Of a stretch of 64,000 nt of DNA, positions 39,020 to 50,530 are shown in pieces (position 1 is the first letter of the stretch; each line of letters begins with the position of its first letter). Source of the stretch: Stutzerimonas kirkiae. GTDB taxonomy: Bacteria; Pseudomonadota; Gammaproteobacteria; Pseudomonadales; Pseudomonadaceae. The DNA is taken from contig NZ_QJUO01000001.1 in assembly GCF_004327335.1 (NCBI RefSeq), forward strand, positions 186,001 through 250,000, read 5' to 3'. The notes below the pieces were generated by a model that saw only the letters and a program-made list of their open reading frames with translations, was not told where the DNA came from and ran no database searches. A program made the position numbers and the translations under genes.

Positions 39020-39935
39020 CCAGTGCACTGATCTGCGCGCGCTCTTCGCGGATGAAACCGAAGAACGCCTGGGCCACCGGACTCAGGCGCTTGCCTCGCA
39101 CATGCACGACACACCAACTGCGGTACAACGGCAGTTCGGCGACCGGCAACTCGCGCAACAGGCCATGGCGCAGTTCCAGGTGCACCGCGTGACGCGGCAA
39201 CAATGCCAGCCCGAGGCCGGCGGCCACCGCCTCGCGCTGGGCGTCCAGCGAGCCGATCTCCAGTGTCTGGGGAAAATGCGCACGCTGCTGGTGACAGTAT
39301 TCCTCGCAGGCACGGCGCGTGCCCGAGCCTTTCTCGCGGACCAGCAATGGGTAAGCGGTCAGATCCTGCAAATGCAGCTCTCCCTCATCGCACAACGGGT
39401 GCTCCAGCGAAGCCACCGCCACGATCGGGTTATTGAGGAAGGGCATGAACTCCAGCGCCATGTCCTGCGGCACCTGGCTCATGATCAGCAGGTCGTCACG
39501 GCTCAGGCTCAGCCGGCGCACCGCCTGGGCATGATTGACCACCGTCAGGTTCAGGCTGACATCGGGGTATCTGCGGCGAAACGCGGCGAACAGATGTGGA
39601 ATGAAATATTTCGCACTGGACTCCACGCACAGGTCGAGCTGCCCCTGCAATGAACCCTGCAGGTCCGAGAGCTGCATATCCAGGCTTTCCAGCCGGTCGA
39701 AGATATCGCCGCTGGCCCGCAGCAGCGCCTCGGCGGCCTCGGTCAGGTAGAGCTTCTTGCCCACGTATTCGAACAGCGGCTGGCCGATCAACTCTTCCAA
39801 TTGGCGGATCTGCAGGCTGACGGCCGGCTGGGTCAGCGCCATCTGCTCGGCGGCACGGCTGTAGGAGCGGCTTTCACACACGGCGCGGAATACCTGCAAC
39901 TGCCGCAAGGTAATGCGCATCAGGCTTTTCCGCAT
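38967..39935 (-). CDS. pycR: LysR-family regulator PycR, next to pyruvate carboxylase
   Basis: A 322-residue LysR protein: HTH at about residues 8-66 (LRQLQVFRAVCESRSYSRAA) and a full effector domain. The sequence and its divergence from pycA-pycB match PycR of Pseudomonas aeruginosa, a regulator of the neighbouring pyruvate carboxylase genes and of lipid and anaerobic metabolism. ATG at 39935 has GAGG eight bases upstream; an open extension to 39962 lacks family similarity. Confidence 0.87.
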   Translation of the reverse strand: MRKSLMRITLRQLQVFRAVCESRSYSRAAEQMALTQPAVSLQIRQLEELIGQPLFEYVGKKLYLTEAAEALLRASGDIFDRLESLDMQLSDLQGSLQGQLDLCVESSAKYFIPHLFAAFRRRYPDVSLNLTVVNHAQAVRRLSLSRDDLLIMSQVPQDMALEFMPFLNNPIVAVASLEHPLCDEGELHLQDLTAYPLLVREKGSGTRRACEEYCHQQRAHFPQTLEIGSLDAQREAVAAGLGLALLPRHAVHLELRHGLLRELPVAELPLYRSWCVVHVRGKRLSPVAQAFFGFIREERAQISALATRFSGTARLPEAGIPT

Positions 39936-39993
39936 CTTCACACCTCTTTTCGATACCCCCACAGGCCCTCTGGCAAGCGGGATTCGCGAATAT

Positions 39994-40009
39994 ATAAGTT
40001 TTTACTTAT
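39994..40009. promoter_or_regulatory. Candidate PycR operator
   Basis: ATAAGT-TTTT-ACTTAT has perfect 6-base arms in the AT-rich divergent space between pycR and pycA, consistent with a LysR box. Confidence 0.45.
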
Positions 40010-40035
40010 CCATAATCAAACAATTATTCATTTTC

Positions 40036-40041
40036 TATAAT
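40036..40041 (+). promoter_or_regulatory. Probable -10 element of pycA
   Basis: A perfect TATAAT about 100 bases before the pycA start and 27 bases after the candidate operator. The -35 position is poor (TAATCA), which would suit an activator-dependent promoter. Confidence 0.4.
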
Positions 40042-40140
40042 CAGCCCCTCGGGAGTAGGGTAAAAACCCGACGCCAACCCGGCGTATGAACCATCGGCCC
40101 GAAGTACGGGTCACCCGCTCACTGATCCGAGGACGACAAC

Positions 40141-41556
<1,416 letters not shown>

Positions 41557-41559
41557 AGC

Positions 41560-41639
41560 AGTGGCAAGCTTCAAGCCTCAAGCGGCAAGTAGAAGCGGAT
41601 CGGCTTTGACTTGCGGCTTGAAGCTTGAAGCTTGCCGCT
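41560..41639 (+). repeat. 31-bp inverted repeat between pycA and pycB
   Basis: The left arm (41560-41590) and right arm (41609-41639) match at 28 of 31 positions, with an 18-base loop. Each arm is built of GCAAGC/TTCAAGC units. It fills nearly the whole pycA-pycB gap and ends 16 bases before the pycB ATG, so the transcript can form a very stable hairpin there. Confidence 0.85.
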
Positions 41640-41655
41640 CCAAGGGAGAATTCCA

Positions 41656-43464
41656 ATGAGCCACCAAAAAATCGCCGTCACCGACACCATCCTGCGTGAT
41701 GCCCACCAGTCGCTGATCGCCACCCGCATGCGCCTGGAAGACATGCTGCCGATCTGCGACAAACTCGACCGCGTCGGCTACTGGTCGCTGGAAGTCTGGG
41801 GCGGCGCAACCTTCGACGCCTGTGTACGCTTCCTCAAGGAAGACCCCTGGGAACGCCTGCGCAAGCTGCGCGAAGCCTTGCCCAACACCCGCCTGCAGAT
41901 GCTGCTGCGCGGGCAGAACCTGCTCGGTTACCGCCACTACAGCGACGACGTGGTGGAAGCCTTCGTCGCCAAGGCCGCCGAAAAAGGCATCGACGTATTC
42001 CGCATCTTCGATGCGATGAACGACGTGCGCAACCTGGAAACCGCCATCCGCGCGGTGAAGAAAAGCGGCAAGCATGCCCAGGGCACCATCTGCTACACCA
42101 CCAGCCCGGTGCACACCGTCGAGGCGTTCGTCAAACAGGCGCGGACCATGCGCGACCTGGGCGTCGACTCCATCGCCATCAAGGACATGGCCGGCCTGCT
42201 CACCCCCTACGCCACCGGTGACCTGGTGCGCGCCCTGAAGGCGGAAATCGGCTTGCCGGTGTTCATCCACTCCCACGACACCGCCGGTGTCGCCAGCATG
42301 TGCCAGCTCAAGGCCATCGAGAACGGCGCCGGGCATATCGACACCGCCATTTCCAGCTTCGCCTGGGGCACCAGCCACCCCGGCACCGAGTCGATGGTCG
42401 CGGCGCTGCGCGGCACCGAGTACGACACCGGCCTGGACCTGGAACTGCTGCAGGAAATCGGCCTGTACTTCTATGCCATCCGCAAGAAGTACCACCAGTT
42501 CGAAAGCGAGTTCACCGCTGTGGACACCCGCGTGCAGGTCAACCAGGTGCCAGGCGGCATGATGTCCAACCTGGCCAACCAGTTGAAGGAACAGGGCGCC
42601 CTGAACCGCATCAACGAAGTCTTCGCCGAGATCCCGCGGGTGCGCGAAGACCTCGGCTTCCCGCCGCTGGTCACCCCCACCTCGCAGATCGTCGGCACCC
42701 AGGCGGTGTTCAACGTGCTCGCCGGCGAGCGCTACAAGACCATCACCACCGAAGTGAAATACTACCTGCAAGGCCGCTACGGCAAGGCACCGGGCAAGAT
42801 CGACAAGAAGCTGCAACTGCAGGCCATCGGCGGCGAGGAAATCATCGAGGTGCGCCCCGCCGACCTGATTCCGCCGGAGCTGGACAAACTGCGCACGGAA
42901 ATCGGCGGCCTGGCCAAGTCGGAAGAAGACGTACTGACCTACGCCATGTTCCCCGATATCGGGCGCAAGTTCCTCGAAGAACGCGAAGCCGGCACGCTGG
43001 TTCCGGAAGCGCTGCTGCCCATTCCCGACGGCCAGGCACAGCCAGCCGCCGGCCAGGGCGTGGCGACCGAGTTCGTCATCGACGTGCATGGCGAGAGCTA
43101 CCGGGTCGATATCACCGGCGTCGGCATCAAGGGCGAGGGCAAGCGCAACTTCTATATCTCCATCGACGGCGTACCGGAAGAGGTGGTGGTCGAGCCGCTC
43201 AACGACTTCGTCGGCGGTGCCGGCGACAAACGCAAACAGGCCAGCGCACCGGGTGATGTCAGCACCAGCATGCCAGGCAATATCGTCGATGTGCTGGTGC
43301 AGGTCGGCGACAGCGTCAAAGCCGGCCAGCCGGTGCTGGTCACCGAGGCGATGAAGATGGAAAGCGAGGTCCAGGCGCCCATCGGGGGCACCGTCAAGGC
43401 CGTGCATGTGGCCAAGGGCGACCGCGTCACGCCCGGCGAAGTACTGGTGGAAATCGAGGGCTGA
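41656..43464 (+). CDS. pycB: Pyruvate carboxylase subunit B (oxaloacetate decarboxylase alpha type)
   Basis: A 602-residue carboxyltransferase plus biotin carrier. The DRE-TIM barrel begins at once (TDTILRDAHQSLIATRMR), with the metal-site HSHDTAG near residue 208; a PYC_OADA domain follows, then a C-terminal biotinyl domain with EAMKMES holding the biotin lysine (about residue 566). Together with PycA it makes oxaloacetate from pyruvate. No genes for the OadB/OadG membrane subunits are present, so this is the carboxylase, not the sodium pump. GGGAGAA precedes the ATG. Confidence 0.94.
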   Translation: MSHQKIAVTDTILRDAHQSLIATRMRLEDMLPICDKLDRVGYWSLEVWGGATFDACVRFLKEDPWERLRKLREALPNTRLQMLLRGQNLLGYRHYSDDVVEAFVAKAAEKGIDVFRIFDAMNDVRNLETAIRAVKKSGKHAQGTICYTTSPVHTVEAFVKQARTMRDLGVDSIAIKDMAGLLTPYATGDLVRALKAEIGLPVFIHSHDTAGVASMCQLKAIENGAGHIDTAISSFAWGTSHPGTESMVAALRGTEYDTGLDLELLQEIGLYFYAIRKKYHQFESEFTAVDTRVQVNQVPGGMMSNLANQLKEQGALNRINEVFAEIPRVREDLGFPPLVTPTSQIVGTQAVFNVLAGERYKTITTEVKYYLQGRYGKAPGKIDKKLQLQAIGGEEIIEVRPADLIPPELDKLRTEIGGLAKSEEDVLTYAMFPDIGRKFLEEREAGTLVPEALLPIPDGQAQPAAGQGVATEFVIDVHGESYRVDITGVGIKGEGKRNFYISIDGVPEEVVVEPLNDFVGGAGDKRKQASAPGDVSTSMPGNIVDVLVQVGDSVKAGQPVLVTEAMKMESEVQAPIGGTVKAVHVAKGDRVTPGEVLVEIEG

Positions 43465-43490
43465 GCCGGCGCAGGCTGTCGCCACCACCC

Positions 43491-43512
43491 GGGGGAGACC
43501 ATCGGCTCCCCC
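43491..43512 (+). terminator. Hairpin after pycB
   Basis: Stem GGGGGAG / CTCCCCC with an 8-base loop, 27 bases after the pycB stop; no U-tract follows. Confidence 0.5.
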
Positions 43513-43668
43513 TCGCCACCCGTCCGTATCTACTGCGGCGCAAGCTCCTGCCACTGCGCCCGGGAAAGCCGGAAGCGCTCTACCTCGGCCGATACGGGGC
43601 CAATGCGACAACCCCCTGCGAGACTGTATCCATATTTTTAAAAGCTGCAAACGCAATCCAATCGCGTC

Positions 43669-43674
43669 TATAGT
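43669..43674 (+). promoter_or_regulatory. Possible -10 element of the alcohol dehydrogenase gene
   Basis: TATAGT at 43669 with a weak TGCAAA 17 bases upstream at 43646, within an AT-rich patch, 63 bases before the start codon. Confidence 0.35.
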
Positions 43675-43736
43675 CCCAATATTGGCCTCTGGCCGCTCGA
43701 ACCCTCGTCTCGAACCACCACCCTGGGAGTCGTCAC

Positions 43737-44765
43737 ATGGAAACCACCATGAAAGCCGCGGTACTACGGAAATTCGGACAACCGCTGCAGATCGAGGAAG
43801 TACAGATACCACGCCCCGGCCCGGGCGAGCTGCTGGTCAAGATCGCCGCCTGCGGCGTCTGCCACACCGACCTGCATGCCATCGAGGGCGACTGGCCGGT
43901 AAAGCCCAACCCACCGTTCATCCCCGGCCATGAAGGCGTCGGCCATGTGGTAGCGGTCGGCAGTGGCGTCACCCACGTCAAGGAAGGCGATCGTGTCGGC
44001 ATTCCCTGGCTGTACTCCGCCTGTGGCCATTGCGAGCATTGCCTGGGCGGTTGGGAAACGCTTTGCGAGAGCCAGCAGAATGGTGGCTACTCGGTCAACG
44101 GCGGCTTCGCCGAATATGCCCTGGCCGATGCCGGCTACGTCGGCCGCCTGCCGGACAACGTCGATTTCATCGAAATCGCGCCAATCCTCTGTGCCGGCGT
44201 CACCGTCTACAAGGGCCTGAAGATGACCGACACACGGCCCGGCCAGTGGGTGGTGATCTCCGGTATCGGCGGCCTCGGCCACGTGGCCGTGCAATACGCC
44301 AAGGCCATGGGCCTGAACGTGGCGGCGGTGGATGTGGACGACGACAAACTGGCCCTGGCCACCCGGCTCGGTGCCGAGGTGGTGGTCAACGCACGCAACA
44401 CCGACCCCGCGGCCTACCTGAAGAAGGAAATCGGCGGCGCCCACGGCGCACTGGTCACGGCAGTATCGCCGATCGCCTTCCAGCAAGCCATGGGCATGAC
44501 CCGGCGCGGCGGCACCATCGCCCTCAACGGCCTGCCACCGGGAGACTTCTCGCTGTCGATCTTCGACATGGTGCTCAACGGCACCACGGTGCGCGGCTCC
44601 ATCGTCGGTACCCGCCTCGACCTGCAGGAAGCCCTGGACTTCGCCGGTGAAGGCAAGGTCAAGGCGACCGTCAGCAGCGACAGCCTGGAGAACATCAACG
44701 AAATCTTCGGGCGCATGCACAAAGGCCAGATCAATGGCCGCGTGGTACTCGACCTGAGTCTCTGA
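43737..44765 (+). CDS. adhP: Zinc-dependent alcohol dehydrogenase AdhP type
   Basis: A 342-residue medium-chain dehydrogenase. Catalytic zinc ligands are in [16 protein letters not shown] and GHEGVG, and the four structural-zinc cysteines in [15 protein letters not shown]; the Rossmann loop is [13 protein letters not shown]. Length and motifs match the propanol-preferring AdhP/AdhA group, which oxidises ethanol or propanol with NAD. GGGAG lies ten bases before the ATG. It stands alone. The start could also be the second ATG ([10 protein letters not shown], 43749). Confidence 0.9.
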   Translation: METTMKAAVLRKFGQPLQIEEVQIPRPGPGELLVKIAACGVCHTDLHAIEGDWPVKPNPPFIPGHEGVGHVVAVGSGVTHVKEGDRVGIPWLYSACGHCEHCLGGWETLCESQQNGGYSVNGGFAEYALADAGYVGRLPDNVDFIEIAPILCAGVTVYKGLKMTDTRPGQWVVISGIGGLGHVAVQYAKAMGLNVAAVDVDDDKLALATRLGAEVVVNARNTDPAAYLKKEIGGAHGALVTAVSPIAFQQAMGMTRRGGTIALNGLPPGDFSLSIFDMVLNGTTVRGSIVGTRLDLQEALDFAGEGKVKATVSSDSLENINEIFGRMHKGQINGRVVLDLSL

Positions 44766-45249
44766 GAACCATGCCTTTCGACATGTTTGTACGGCTTGCG
44801 GGGAAAAGCGGCTGCTTGGGCCCTTATCCCCTAGCGGGCTAACGCATGCACACATCTTCGTCCCTCGGGATCCACGTTTCTGTGCGAATACCAGGTGGCG
44901 GGACGGGGCACGCGTGAATACATCCCTGTAGCTCTTCGCCGCCATCCCTGGTGGCGAAGGCCCCGCCCCATCACCAGGCATCCGCACAGCTACTCTCGGC
45001 GGCGCCAGCAAGAAACAGCCCGCGAAACTGAAATTCCCGCGGATGATTCAGGCACAGCGCCGACAGTCCTTTCCATAGTCACCTCGATATTTGCCGCGAG
45101 CCCGGCCAGCAAGTGCTCCCCGGCCAGCCGGCCGGTGCGGCGAGCCCGCGCGCCAGCCAGCAAATACGGGCTGGCCGCATACAAATGCCTTGGGGCCTGC
45201 CGGTACTTTTCGGTTTAGAATGCCGTGAAACTCTTCCGGCGACAGTGAC
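44766..45249. other. Gene-free region with a large imperfect palindrome
   Basis: No gene in 484 bp. Arms at 44880-44909 and 44960-44989 (30 bases, about 7 mismatches; both begin with CTGTGCG when read inward) enclose an inner hairpin CTTCGCC/GGCGAAG at 44934-44959. To the right, about 45025-45109 is a diverged copy of 7015-7104, sharing CTTTCCAT-GTC-CCTCG-TATT and GCGAGCCCGGCC. The inner hairpin is the inverse of the 7119-7144 hairpin with about 22 of 26 bases conserved. Confidence 0.6.
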
Positions 45250-46020
45250 ATGACCGATCCCCGCAAAGAACACGACGCAGAACCTTCCACCCATTTCGGC
45301 TACCAGAGCGTGCCGGAGAGCCGGAAAGCGGAAAAGGTGGCCGAGGTATTCCACTCCGTCGCGGCCAAGTACGACCTGATGAACGACCTGCTCTCCGGCG
45401 GCATGCACCGCTTGTGGAAGCGCTTCACCATCGAGCTGTCCGGCGCCCGGCATGGCAACCGCATACTGGACATCGCCGGCGGCACCGGCGACCTGGCGCG
45501 GCAGTTCTCGCGCATCGTCGGGCCGAGCGGCCAGGTGGTGCTGGCCGACATCAACGCCTCGATGCTCAAGGTCGGCCGTGACCGCCTGCTGGACAAGGGC
45601 GTGGCCGGCAATATCGAGTTCGTCCAGGCCGACGCCGAGAAGCTGCCCTTCCCGGACAATCACTTCGACGTGGTGACCATCGCCTTCGGCCTGCGCAACG
45701 TGACGCACAAGGACCAGGCCATCCGCTCCATGCTGCGCGTGCTCAAGCCCGGTGGCCGGCTGCTGGTGCTGGAGTTCTCCAAGCCGTCCAGCGCCCTGCT
45801 GTCCAAGGCCTACGACGCCTATTCGTTCAACGTCATGCCGCTGGTCGGCAAGCTGGTGACCAAGGATGCCGAGAGCTACCGCTACCTGGCCGAGTCGATC
45901 CGCATGCACCCGGACCAGGAAACCCTCAAGGGCATGATGAGCGAAGCCGGTTTCGAGAACGTCACCTACCACAACATGACCGGCGGCATCGTCGCCCTGC
46001 ACCGGGGCATCAAGCCCTGA
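45250..46020 (+). CDS. ubiE: Ubiquinone/menaquinone C-methyltransferase
   Basis: A 256-residue SAM methyltransferase for the C-methylation step of ubiquinone. Typical UbiE pieces: [44 protein letters not shown] loop [13 protein letters not shown], and the late [14 protein letters not shown]. First gene of ubiE-ubiJ-ubiB; its stop shares a base with the ubiJ start (TGATG). Confidence 0.97.
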   Translation: MTDPRKEHDAEPSTHFGYQSVPESRKAEKVAEVFHSVAAKYDLMNDLLSGGMHRLWKRFTIELSGARHGNRILDIAGGTGDLARQFSRIVGPSGQVVLADINASMLKVGRDRLLDKGVAGNIEFVQADAEKLPFPDNHFDVVTIAFGLRNVTHKDQAIRSMLRVLKPGGRLLVLEFSKPSSALLSKAYDAYSFNVMPLVGKLVTKDAESYRYLAESIRMHPDQETLKGMMSEAGFENVTYHNMTGGIVALHRGIKP

Positions 46021-46643
46021 TGCTGCGCAGCGCCCTGCTGGCCAGTGCCGAACGCGTCATCGAGCAGGCCCTGCGCCTGGACGCGACGGCCCTGCCACGC
46101 CTGGCCAGGCTGGCCGGCAAGGTGATCGAGGTACGCGCCTCGGCACCGCAGTGGACGCTGTTCCTGCTGGCCGACGAGCAGGGGCTGTGCCTCGCCGAAC
46201 ACTGGGAGGCGCCCGCCGATTGCCGCTTGAACGCGCCCACGGCGACCCTGCTGAAGCTGGCCCTGGAACGGGACAAGAATGCGCTGCTGCATGGCCCGGA
46301 TGTCACCATCGAGGGCGACAGCGGCCTGCTGATGACCCTATCGGCCATCCTCCAGGACCTCGAACTCGACTGGGAATACCCGCTCAGCCAGTGGATCGGC
46401 CCGCTCGCCACGCAATGGATCGGCAGCGGCCTGCGCAGCCAGGCCGCGTGGGCCGGGCAGAGCTTCGATACGCTACGGCAGAACCTGGCCGACTACCTGG
46501 CCGAAGAGTCGCGCACCCTGGTAGGTCGCAACGAAGCCGAAAGCCGCTTCAACCAGCTCGATGAGCTGAAGCTTGCCCTCGACCGCCTCGATGCCCGGGT
46601 CGAGCGCATCAACCGCAACCTGAATACAGACCCACAAGCATGA
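46020..46643 (+). CDS. ubiJ: Ubiquinone biosynthesis accessory factor UbiJ
   Basis: A 207-residue protein with an N-terminal SCP2 lipid-binding domain (about residues 15-115) and a C-terminal coiled region ([18 protein letters not shown], then [19 protein letters not shown]). UbiJ helps assemble the soluble Ubi complex and binds ubiquinone precursors. It overlaps ubiE by one base and ubiB by four (ATGA). Confidence 0.93.
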   Translation: MLRSALLASAERVIEQALRLDATALPRLARLAGKVIEVRASAPQWTLFLLADEQGLCLAEHWEAPADCRLNAPTATLLKLALERDKNALLHGPDVTIEGDSGLLMTLSAILQDLELDWEYPLSQWIGPLATQWIGSGLRSQAAWAGQSFDTLRQNLADYLAEESRTLVGRNEAESRFNQLDELKLALDRLDARVERINRNLNTDPQA

Positions 46644-48253
46644 AGCTGTTCGCCGCCATCCGTCGTCTGTTGCGCATCCTGCTGGTGGTTATCCGCTACC
46701 GCCTGGATGACATCATCCTCGACCTGCCCATGCCCTGGTGGCTACGAACCAGCAGCTACCTGCTGCCCTGGCGCTGGCTGCCACGCCGCCCCAGCGAGTT
46801 GAGCCGTGGTGCACGCCTGCGCCTGGCACTGGAAGGCCTGGGGCCGATCTTCATCAAGTTCGGCCAGTTGCTCTCGACCCGCCGCGACCTGCTGCCGGCG
46901 GACATCGCCGACGAACTGGCGCTGCTGCAGGACAAGGTGCCGCCGTTCGAGCCGGCCCGCGCCAAGGCGCTGATCGAGCAGCAACTGGGGGCGCCGGTTG
47001 GCCAGTTGTTCGCCCGTTTCGAAGAACAGCCACTGGCTTCCGCGTCTGTCGCCCAGGTGCATGCGGCACGCCTGCACAGCGGCGAGGAAGTGGTGGTCAA
47101 GGTAATCCGCCCCAACCTCAAGCCGATCATCCAGCAGGACATCGCCTGGCTGCTGCTACTGGCGCGCACGGCCGAACGCGCCTCCATCGAGGCGCGCCGC
47201 CTGCACCTGATCGAGGTGGTGGAAGACTACGCGCGCACCATCTACGACGAACTCGACCTGCTGCGCGAGGCGGCCAACTCCAGCCAGCTCAAGCGCAACT
47301 TCGAGGGCTCGGACCTGCTCTACGTGCCCCAGGTGCACTGGGACTACTGCCGCCCGCAGGTGCTGGTGATGGAGCGCATCTATGGCATCCCGGTCACCGA
47401 CATGGCGGCGCTGGCGGCACAGAACACCGATATGCGCGCGCTGGCCGAGCGCGGCGTGGAAATCTTCTTCACCCAGGTGTTCCGCGACAGCTTCTTCCAC
47501 GCCGACATGCACCCCGGCAATATCTTCGTCAGCCGCGAGCAGCCCTGGAACCCGCAGTACATCGCGGTGGACTGTGGCATCGTCGGCAGCCTGACGCCGG
47601 AAGACCAGGACTACCTGGCGCGCAACCTGATGGCCTTCTTCAAGCGCGACTACCGCAAGGTCGCGCAACTGCACATCGACTCCGGCTGGGTGCCGGCGCA
47701 GACCAAGGTCAACGAATTCGAGGCGGCGATCCGCACCGTCTGCGAGCCGATCTTCGAGAAGCCGCTGAAGGACATCTCCTTCGGCCAGTTGCTGGTGCGC
47801 CTGTTCCAGGTGGCGCGGCGCTTCAATATGGAGGTACAGCCGCAACTGGTGCTGTTGCAGAAGACCCTGCTCAACATCGAGGGCCTGGGCCGCGAGCTGT
47901 ACCCGCAACTGGACCTGTGGACCACCGGCCAGCCCTACCTGGAACGCTGGATGCGCCAGCGCATGAGCCCGCGCCAGGTGCTGAAGAACGTACAGTCGCA
48001 GATCGAGCAGTTGCCGCACCTGGCCAGCATGAGCCGCGACCTGCTCGAACGCCTGTCCAACCCGCATACGCGCAATGCCCCCGTACCCTGGCGCGAACGC
48101 CAGCGCGGCTGGCCGCTGCGCCTGATCGGTGCGGCCCTGCTGGCCGCTGGGGCGCTACTGCTGGCCGGCGGCCTCGACGATCCGCTCGACCTGGCGCTGT
48201 GGCCGGCTTGGCTGATGCTGGCGGCGGGAACCTACATCGTCGTACGCCGATAG
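46640..48253 (+). CDS. ubiB: UbiB, atypical kinase-like ATPase of ubiquinone synthesis
   Basis: A 537-residue ABC1/UbiB protein. The invariant KxGQ motif is in [16 protein letters not shown], the ATP-binding alanine/lysine region in [11 protein letters not shown] and VVVKVIRP, and the catalytic and metal residues in [11 protein letters not shown] and VDCGIVGSL. Two C-terminal transmembrane helices (about residues 495-535) anchor it in the inner membrane. It supports ubiquinone synthesis, probably by extracting lipid intermediates. Confidence 0.96.
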   Translation: MKLFAAIRRLLRILLVVIRYRLDDIILDLPMPWWLRTSSYLLPWRWLPRRPSELSRGARLRLALEGLGPIFIKFGQLLSTRRDLLPADIADELALLQDKVPPFEPARAKALIEQQLGAPVGQLFARFEEQPLASASVAQVHAARLHSGEEVVVKVIRPNLKPIIQQDIAWLLLLARTAERASIEARRLHLIEVVEDYARTIYDELDLLREAANSSQLKRNFEGSDLLYVPQVHWDYCRPQVLVMERIYGIPVTDMAALAAQNTDMRALAERGVEIFFTQVFRDSFFHADMHPGNIFVSREQPWNPQYIAVDCGIVGSLTPEDQDYLARNLMAFFKRDYRKVAQLHIDSGWVPAQTKVNEFEAAIRTVCEPIFEKPLKDISFGQLLVRLFQVARRFNMEVQPQLVLLQKTLLNIEGLGRELYPQLDLWTTGQPYLERWMRQRMSPRQVLKNVQSQIEQLPHLASMSRDLLERLSNPHTRNAPVPWRERQRGWPLRLIGAALLAAGALLLAGGLDDPLDLALWPAWLMLAAGTYIVVRR

Positions 48254-48302
48254 CCAGCGCCCGGCAGGACTGGCACACTTGCGCCACCGAGTGGAGGAAC
48301 CG

Positions 48303-48698
48303 ATGAGCTGGCTGGAACAGATCAACTGGAACGAAGACGGCCTGGTGCCGGCGATCGCCCAGGACTACAAGACAGGCCGCATCCTGATGATGGCCTGGAT
48401 GAACCGCGAGTCCCTGCAACTGACCGCCCGGGAACAGCGTGCCATCTACTGGTCGCGCTCGCGCGGCAGGCTCTGGCGCAAGGGCGAGGAATCGGGGCAT
48501 GTGCAGAAACTGCATGAACTGCTTCTGGACTGCGACGCCGACGTGGTCGTGCTGCTGGTCGAGCAACTGGGCGGCATCGCCTGCCATACCGGTCGCGAGA
48601 GCTGTTTCTACCGTGTCTTCGAGAATGGCGACTGGAAAATCGTCGACCCGGTCCTCAAGGACCCGCACGCCATCTATGCGGAGCACAAGCATGAGTGA
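48303..48698 (+). CDS. hisI: Phosphoribosyl-AMP cyclohydrolase
   Basis: A 131-residue zinc enzyme for the third step of histidine synthesis. Metal-binding blocks [16 protein letters not shown] and [13 protein letters not shown] are present. GAGGAAC precedes the ATG; the frame is open 24 bases earlier but without family sequence. Its end overlaps hisE by eight bases. The two are separate genes here, as in other Pseudomonas, not a fused hisIE. Confidence 0.96.
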   Translation: MSWLEQINWNEDGLVPAIAQDYKTGRILMMAWMNRESLQLTAREQRAIYWSRSRGRLWRKGEESGHVQKLHELLLDCDADVVVLLVEQLGGIACHTGRESCFYRVFENGDWKIVDPVLKDPHAIYAEHKHE

Positions 48699-49029
48699 CA
48701 CCCTCGATCGTCTGGCCGAAGTGCTGGAAGCCCGCAAGGGCGCTGCCGCAGAGACCTCCTACGTGGCCAGCCTCTATCACAAGGGACTGAACAAGATTCT
48801 GGAAAAGGTTGGCGAAGAATCGGTCGAGACCATTCTTGCCGCCAAGGATGCCGCCGTCAGCGGCGACAGCAGCGACCTGATCTACGAAACCGCCGACCTG
48901 TGGTTTCACAGCATGGTCATGCTCGCCGCCCTTGGCCAGCACCCGCGATCGGTCCTCGCTGAACTGGAACGCCGCTTCGGCCTGTCGGGCCATGCGGAAA
49001 AGGCCGCGCGCGGCCAATCCGACCAATAA
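48691..49029 (+). CDS. hisE: Phosphoribosyl-ATP pyrophosphatase
   Basis: A 112-residue all-alpha MazG-like enzyme for the second step of histidine synthesis. The [19 protein letters not shown] helix supplies the acidic metal ligands, with [19 protein letters not shown] next. Start lies inside the end of hisI; tatA follows after 17 bp. Confidence 0.95.
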   Translation: MSDTLDRLAEVLEARKGAAAETSYVASLYHKGLNKILEKVGEESVETILAAKDAAVSGDSSDLIYETADLWFHSMVMLAALGQHPRSVLAELERRFGLSGHAEKAARGQSDQ

Positions 49030-49046
49030 CCTGGAGAATTCGCACA

Positions 49047-49298
49047 ATGGGTATTTTTGACTGGAAACACTGGGTCGTACTGCTGATCGTCGTGGTGCTG
49101 GTATTCGGTACCAAGAAACTGAAAAACCTCGGCTCCGACCTCGGCGAGTCGATCAAGGGCTTCCGCAAGGCGATGAACACCGACGAGGAAGCCGAGAAGG
49201 CCGCCCAGGAAAAGCGCGAACAGCCCCTCGACGCGCAACAGCCGCATACCATCGACGCCCAGGCACAGAAAGTCGAAGAGCCTGCGCGCAAGGACTGA
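49047..49298 (+). CDS. tatA: Twin-arginine translocase subunit TatA
   Basis: An 83-residue protein: short N-terminal transmembrane helix ([18 protein letters not shown]), the FGTKKL hinge, amphipathic helix and acidic, charged tail. TatA oligomers form the Tat translocation pathway for folded proteins. GGAGAAT precedes the ATG. Confidence 0.95.
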   Translation: MGIFDWKHWVVLLIVVVLVFGTKKLKNLGSDLGESIKGFRKAMNTDEEAEKAAQEKREQPLDAQQPHTIDAQAQKVEEPARKD

Positions 49299-49301
49299 CC
49301 C

Positions 49302-49727
49302 ATGTTCGGAATCAGCTTCGGTGAAATACTGCTGATCAGCCTGGTCGCCCTGCTGGTGCTCGGTCCCGATCGGCTGCCCGGTGCCGCGCGCACCGCCGGC
49401 CTCTGGATCGGTCGCCTGAAGCGCAGCTTCAACAGCATCAAGCAGGACATGGAGCGCGAGCTGGGGGCCGACGAGATCCGCCGGCAACTGCACAACGAGA
49501 ACATCCTCTCGCTGGAGCGCGAGCTCAAGCAGGGCCTGGACTCGCTCAACCCGCTGGCGCCGAACAAGCCGACCGAAAGTTCGCCGGAGGTGACCACCGC
49601 CGCGCTCGACCCGCAAGCGGGCGTCAAGCCCGCCGAGCCCGCGGTCGAACCAGCGGCACAGGACACGCAAGCGCAGCCCGCCAGCGCGAACACCACCGAA
49701 ACGCCGCAACCACCCCGAGCCCCATGA
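49302..49727 (+). CDS. tatB: Twin-arginine translocase subunit TatB
   Basis: A 141-residue protein with N-terminal [19 protein letters not shown] helix including the Glu8 position, [11 protein letters not shown] hinge, long amphipathic helices, and a low-complexity Pro/Ala/Thr/Glu tail. TatB receives Tat substrates together with TatC. Overlaps tatC by four bases. Confidence 0.95.
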   Translation: MFGISFGEILLISLVALLVLGPDRLPGAARTAGLWIGRLKRSFNSIKQDMERELGADEIRRQLHNENILSLERELKQGLDSLNPLAPNKPTESSPEVTTAALDPQAGVKPAEPAVEPAAQDTQAQPASANTTETPQPPRAP

Positions 49728-50530
49728 GCGAACCGAACCCCGACCGCGACCAGGAAATGCCCCTGGTTTCGCACCTTGCCGAGCTGCGCACGCGCCTGTT
49801 GCGCTGTGTCGCCGCGATCTTCCTGATCTTCGCCGGGCTGTTCTATTTCGCCCAGGATATCTACACCCTGGTCTCGGCGCCGTTGCGCCAGTACCTGCCG
49901 GAAGGCGCGACGATGATCGCCACTGACGTGGCCTCGCCCTTCCTCACCCCGTTCAAGCTGACCATGGTGGTGGCGCTGTTCCTCGCCATGCCGGTGATCC
50001 TGCACCAGATCTGGGGGTTCATCGCCCCGGGGCTGTACAAGCACGAGCGGCGCATCGCCATCCCGCTGCTGGTCTCCAGCATCCTGCTGTTCTACGCCGG
50101 CATGGCCTTCGCCTACTTCCTGGTGTTCCCGATCATCTTCCACTTCTTCGCCAGCGTGACGCCGGAGGGAGTGTCGATGATGACCGACATCAGCAGCTAC
50201 CTCGACTTTGTGATGACGCTGTTCTTCGCCTTCGGCGTCGCCTTCGAGATTCCGGTGGCGGTGGTGCTGCTGATCTGGATCGGCGTGGTCGATGTCGCCT
50301 ACCTGCGCAAGATTCGCCCCTACGTGATCATCGGCTGCTTCGTCGTCGGCATGGTGCTGACGCCACCGGACATCTTCTCCCAGACCCTGCTGGCGGTGCC
50401 GATGTGGCTGCTGTTCGAGCTGGGCATCCTGGCCGGTAGCCTGATCCGCAAGCGCCGTGGCGAACAGGATGGCGAAGACCAGGCGGAAGACGACCACAGT
50501 GGCGACCAACCGCCCGCACCCCTGCCTTGA
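49724..50530 (+). CDS. tatC: Twin-arginine translocase subunit TatC
   Basis: A 268-residue six-helix membrane protein that recognises the twin-arginine signal. N-terminal [15 protein letters not shown], the periplasmic SAPLRQYLP segment, the [11 protein letters not shown] and [13 protein letters not shown] loops are typical. An extra charged C-terminal tail of about 25 residues ([15 protein letters not shown]) follows the last helix. Stop overlaps the TTG start of rsmE. Confidence 0.96.
   Translation: MSEPNPDRDQEMPLVSHLAELRTRLLRCVAAIFLIFAGLFYFAQDIYTLVSAPLRQYLPEGATMIATDVASPFLTPFKLTMVVALFLAMPVILHQIWGFIAPGLYKHERRIAIPLLVSSILLFYAGMAFAYFLVFPIIFHFFASVTPEGVSMMTDISSYLDFVMTLFFAFGVAFEIPVAVVLLIWIGVVDVAYLRKIRPYVIIGCFVVGMVLTPPDIFSQTLLAVPMWLLFELGILAGSLIRKRRGEQDGEDQAEDDHSGDQPPAPLP

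Noticed and set aside
41656-43464. Sodium-pumping oxaloacetate decarboxylase alpha subunit
   Set aside because: No OadB or OadG genes nearby, and it is paired with a biotin carboxylase gene and PycR, which indicates two-subunit pyruvate carboxylase.
41578-43812. 744-codon open frame on the minus strand over pycB
   Set aside because: Antisense shadow of a clear two-domain carboxylase gene; composition typical of reversed GC-rich coding DNA.
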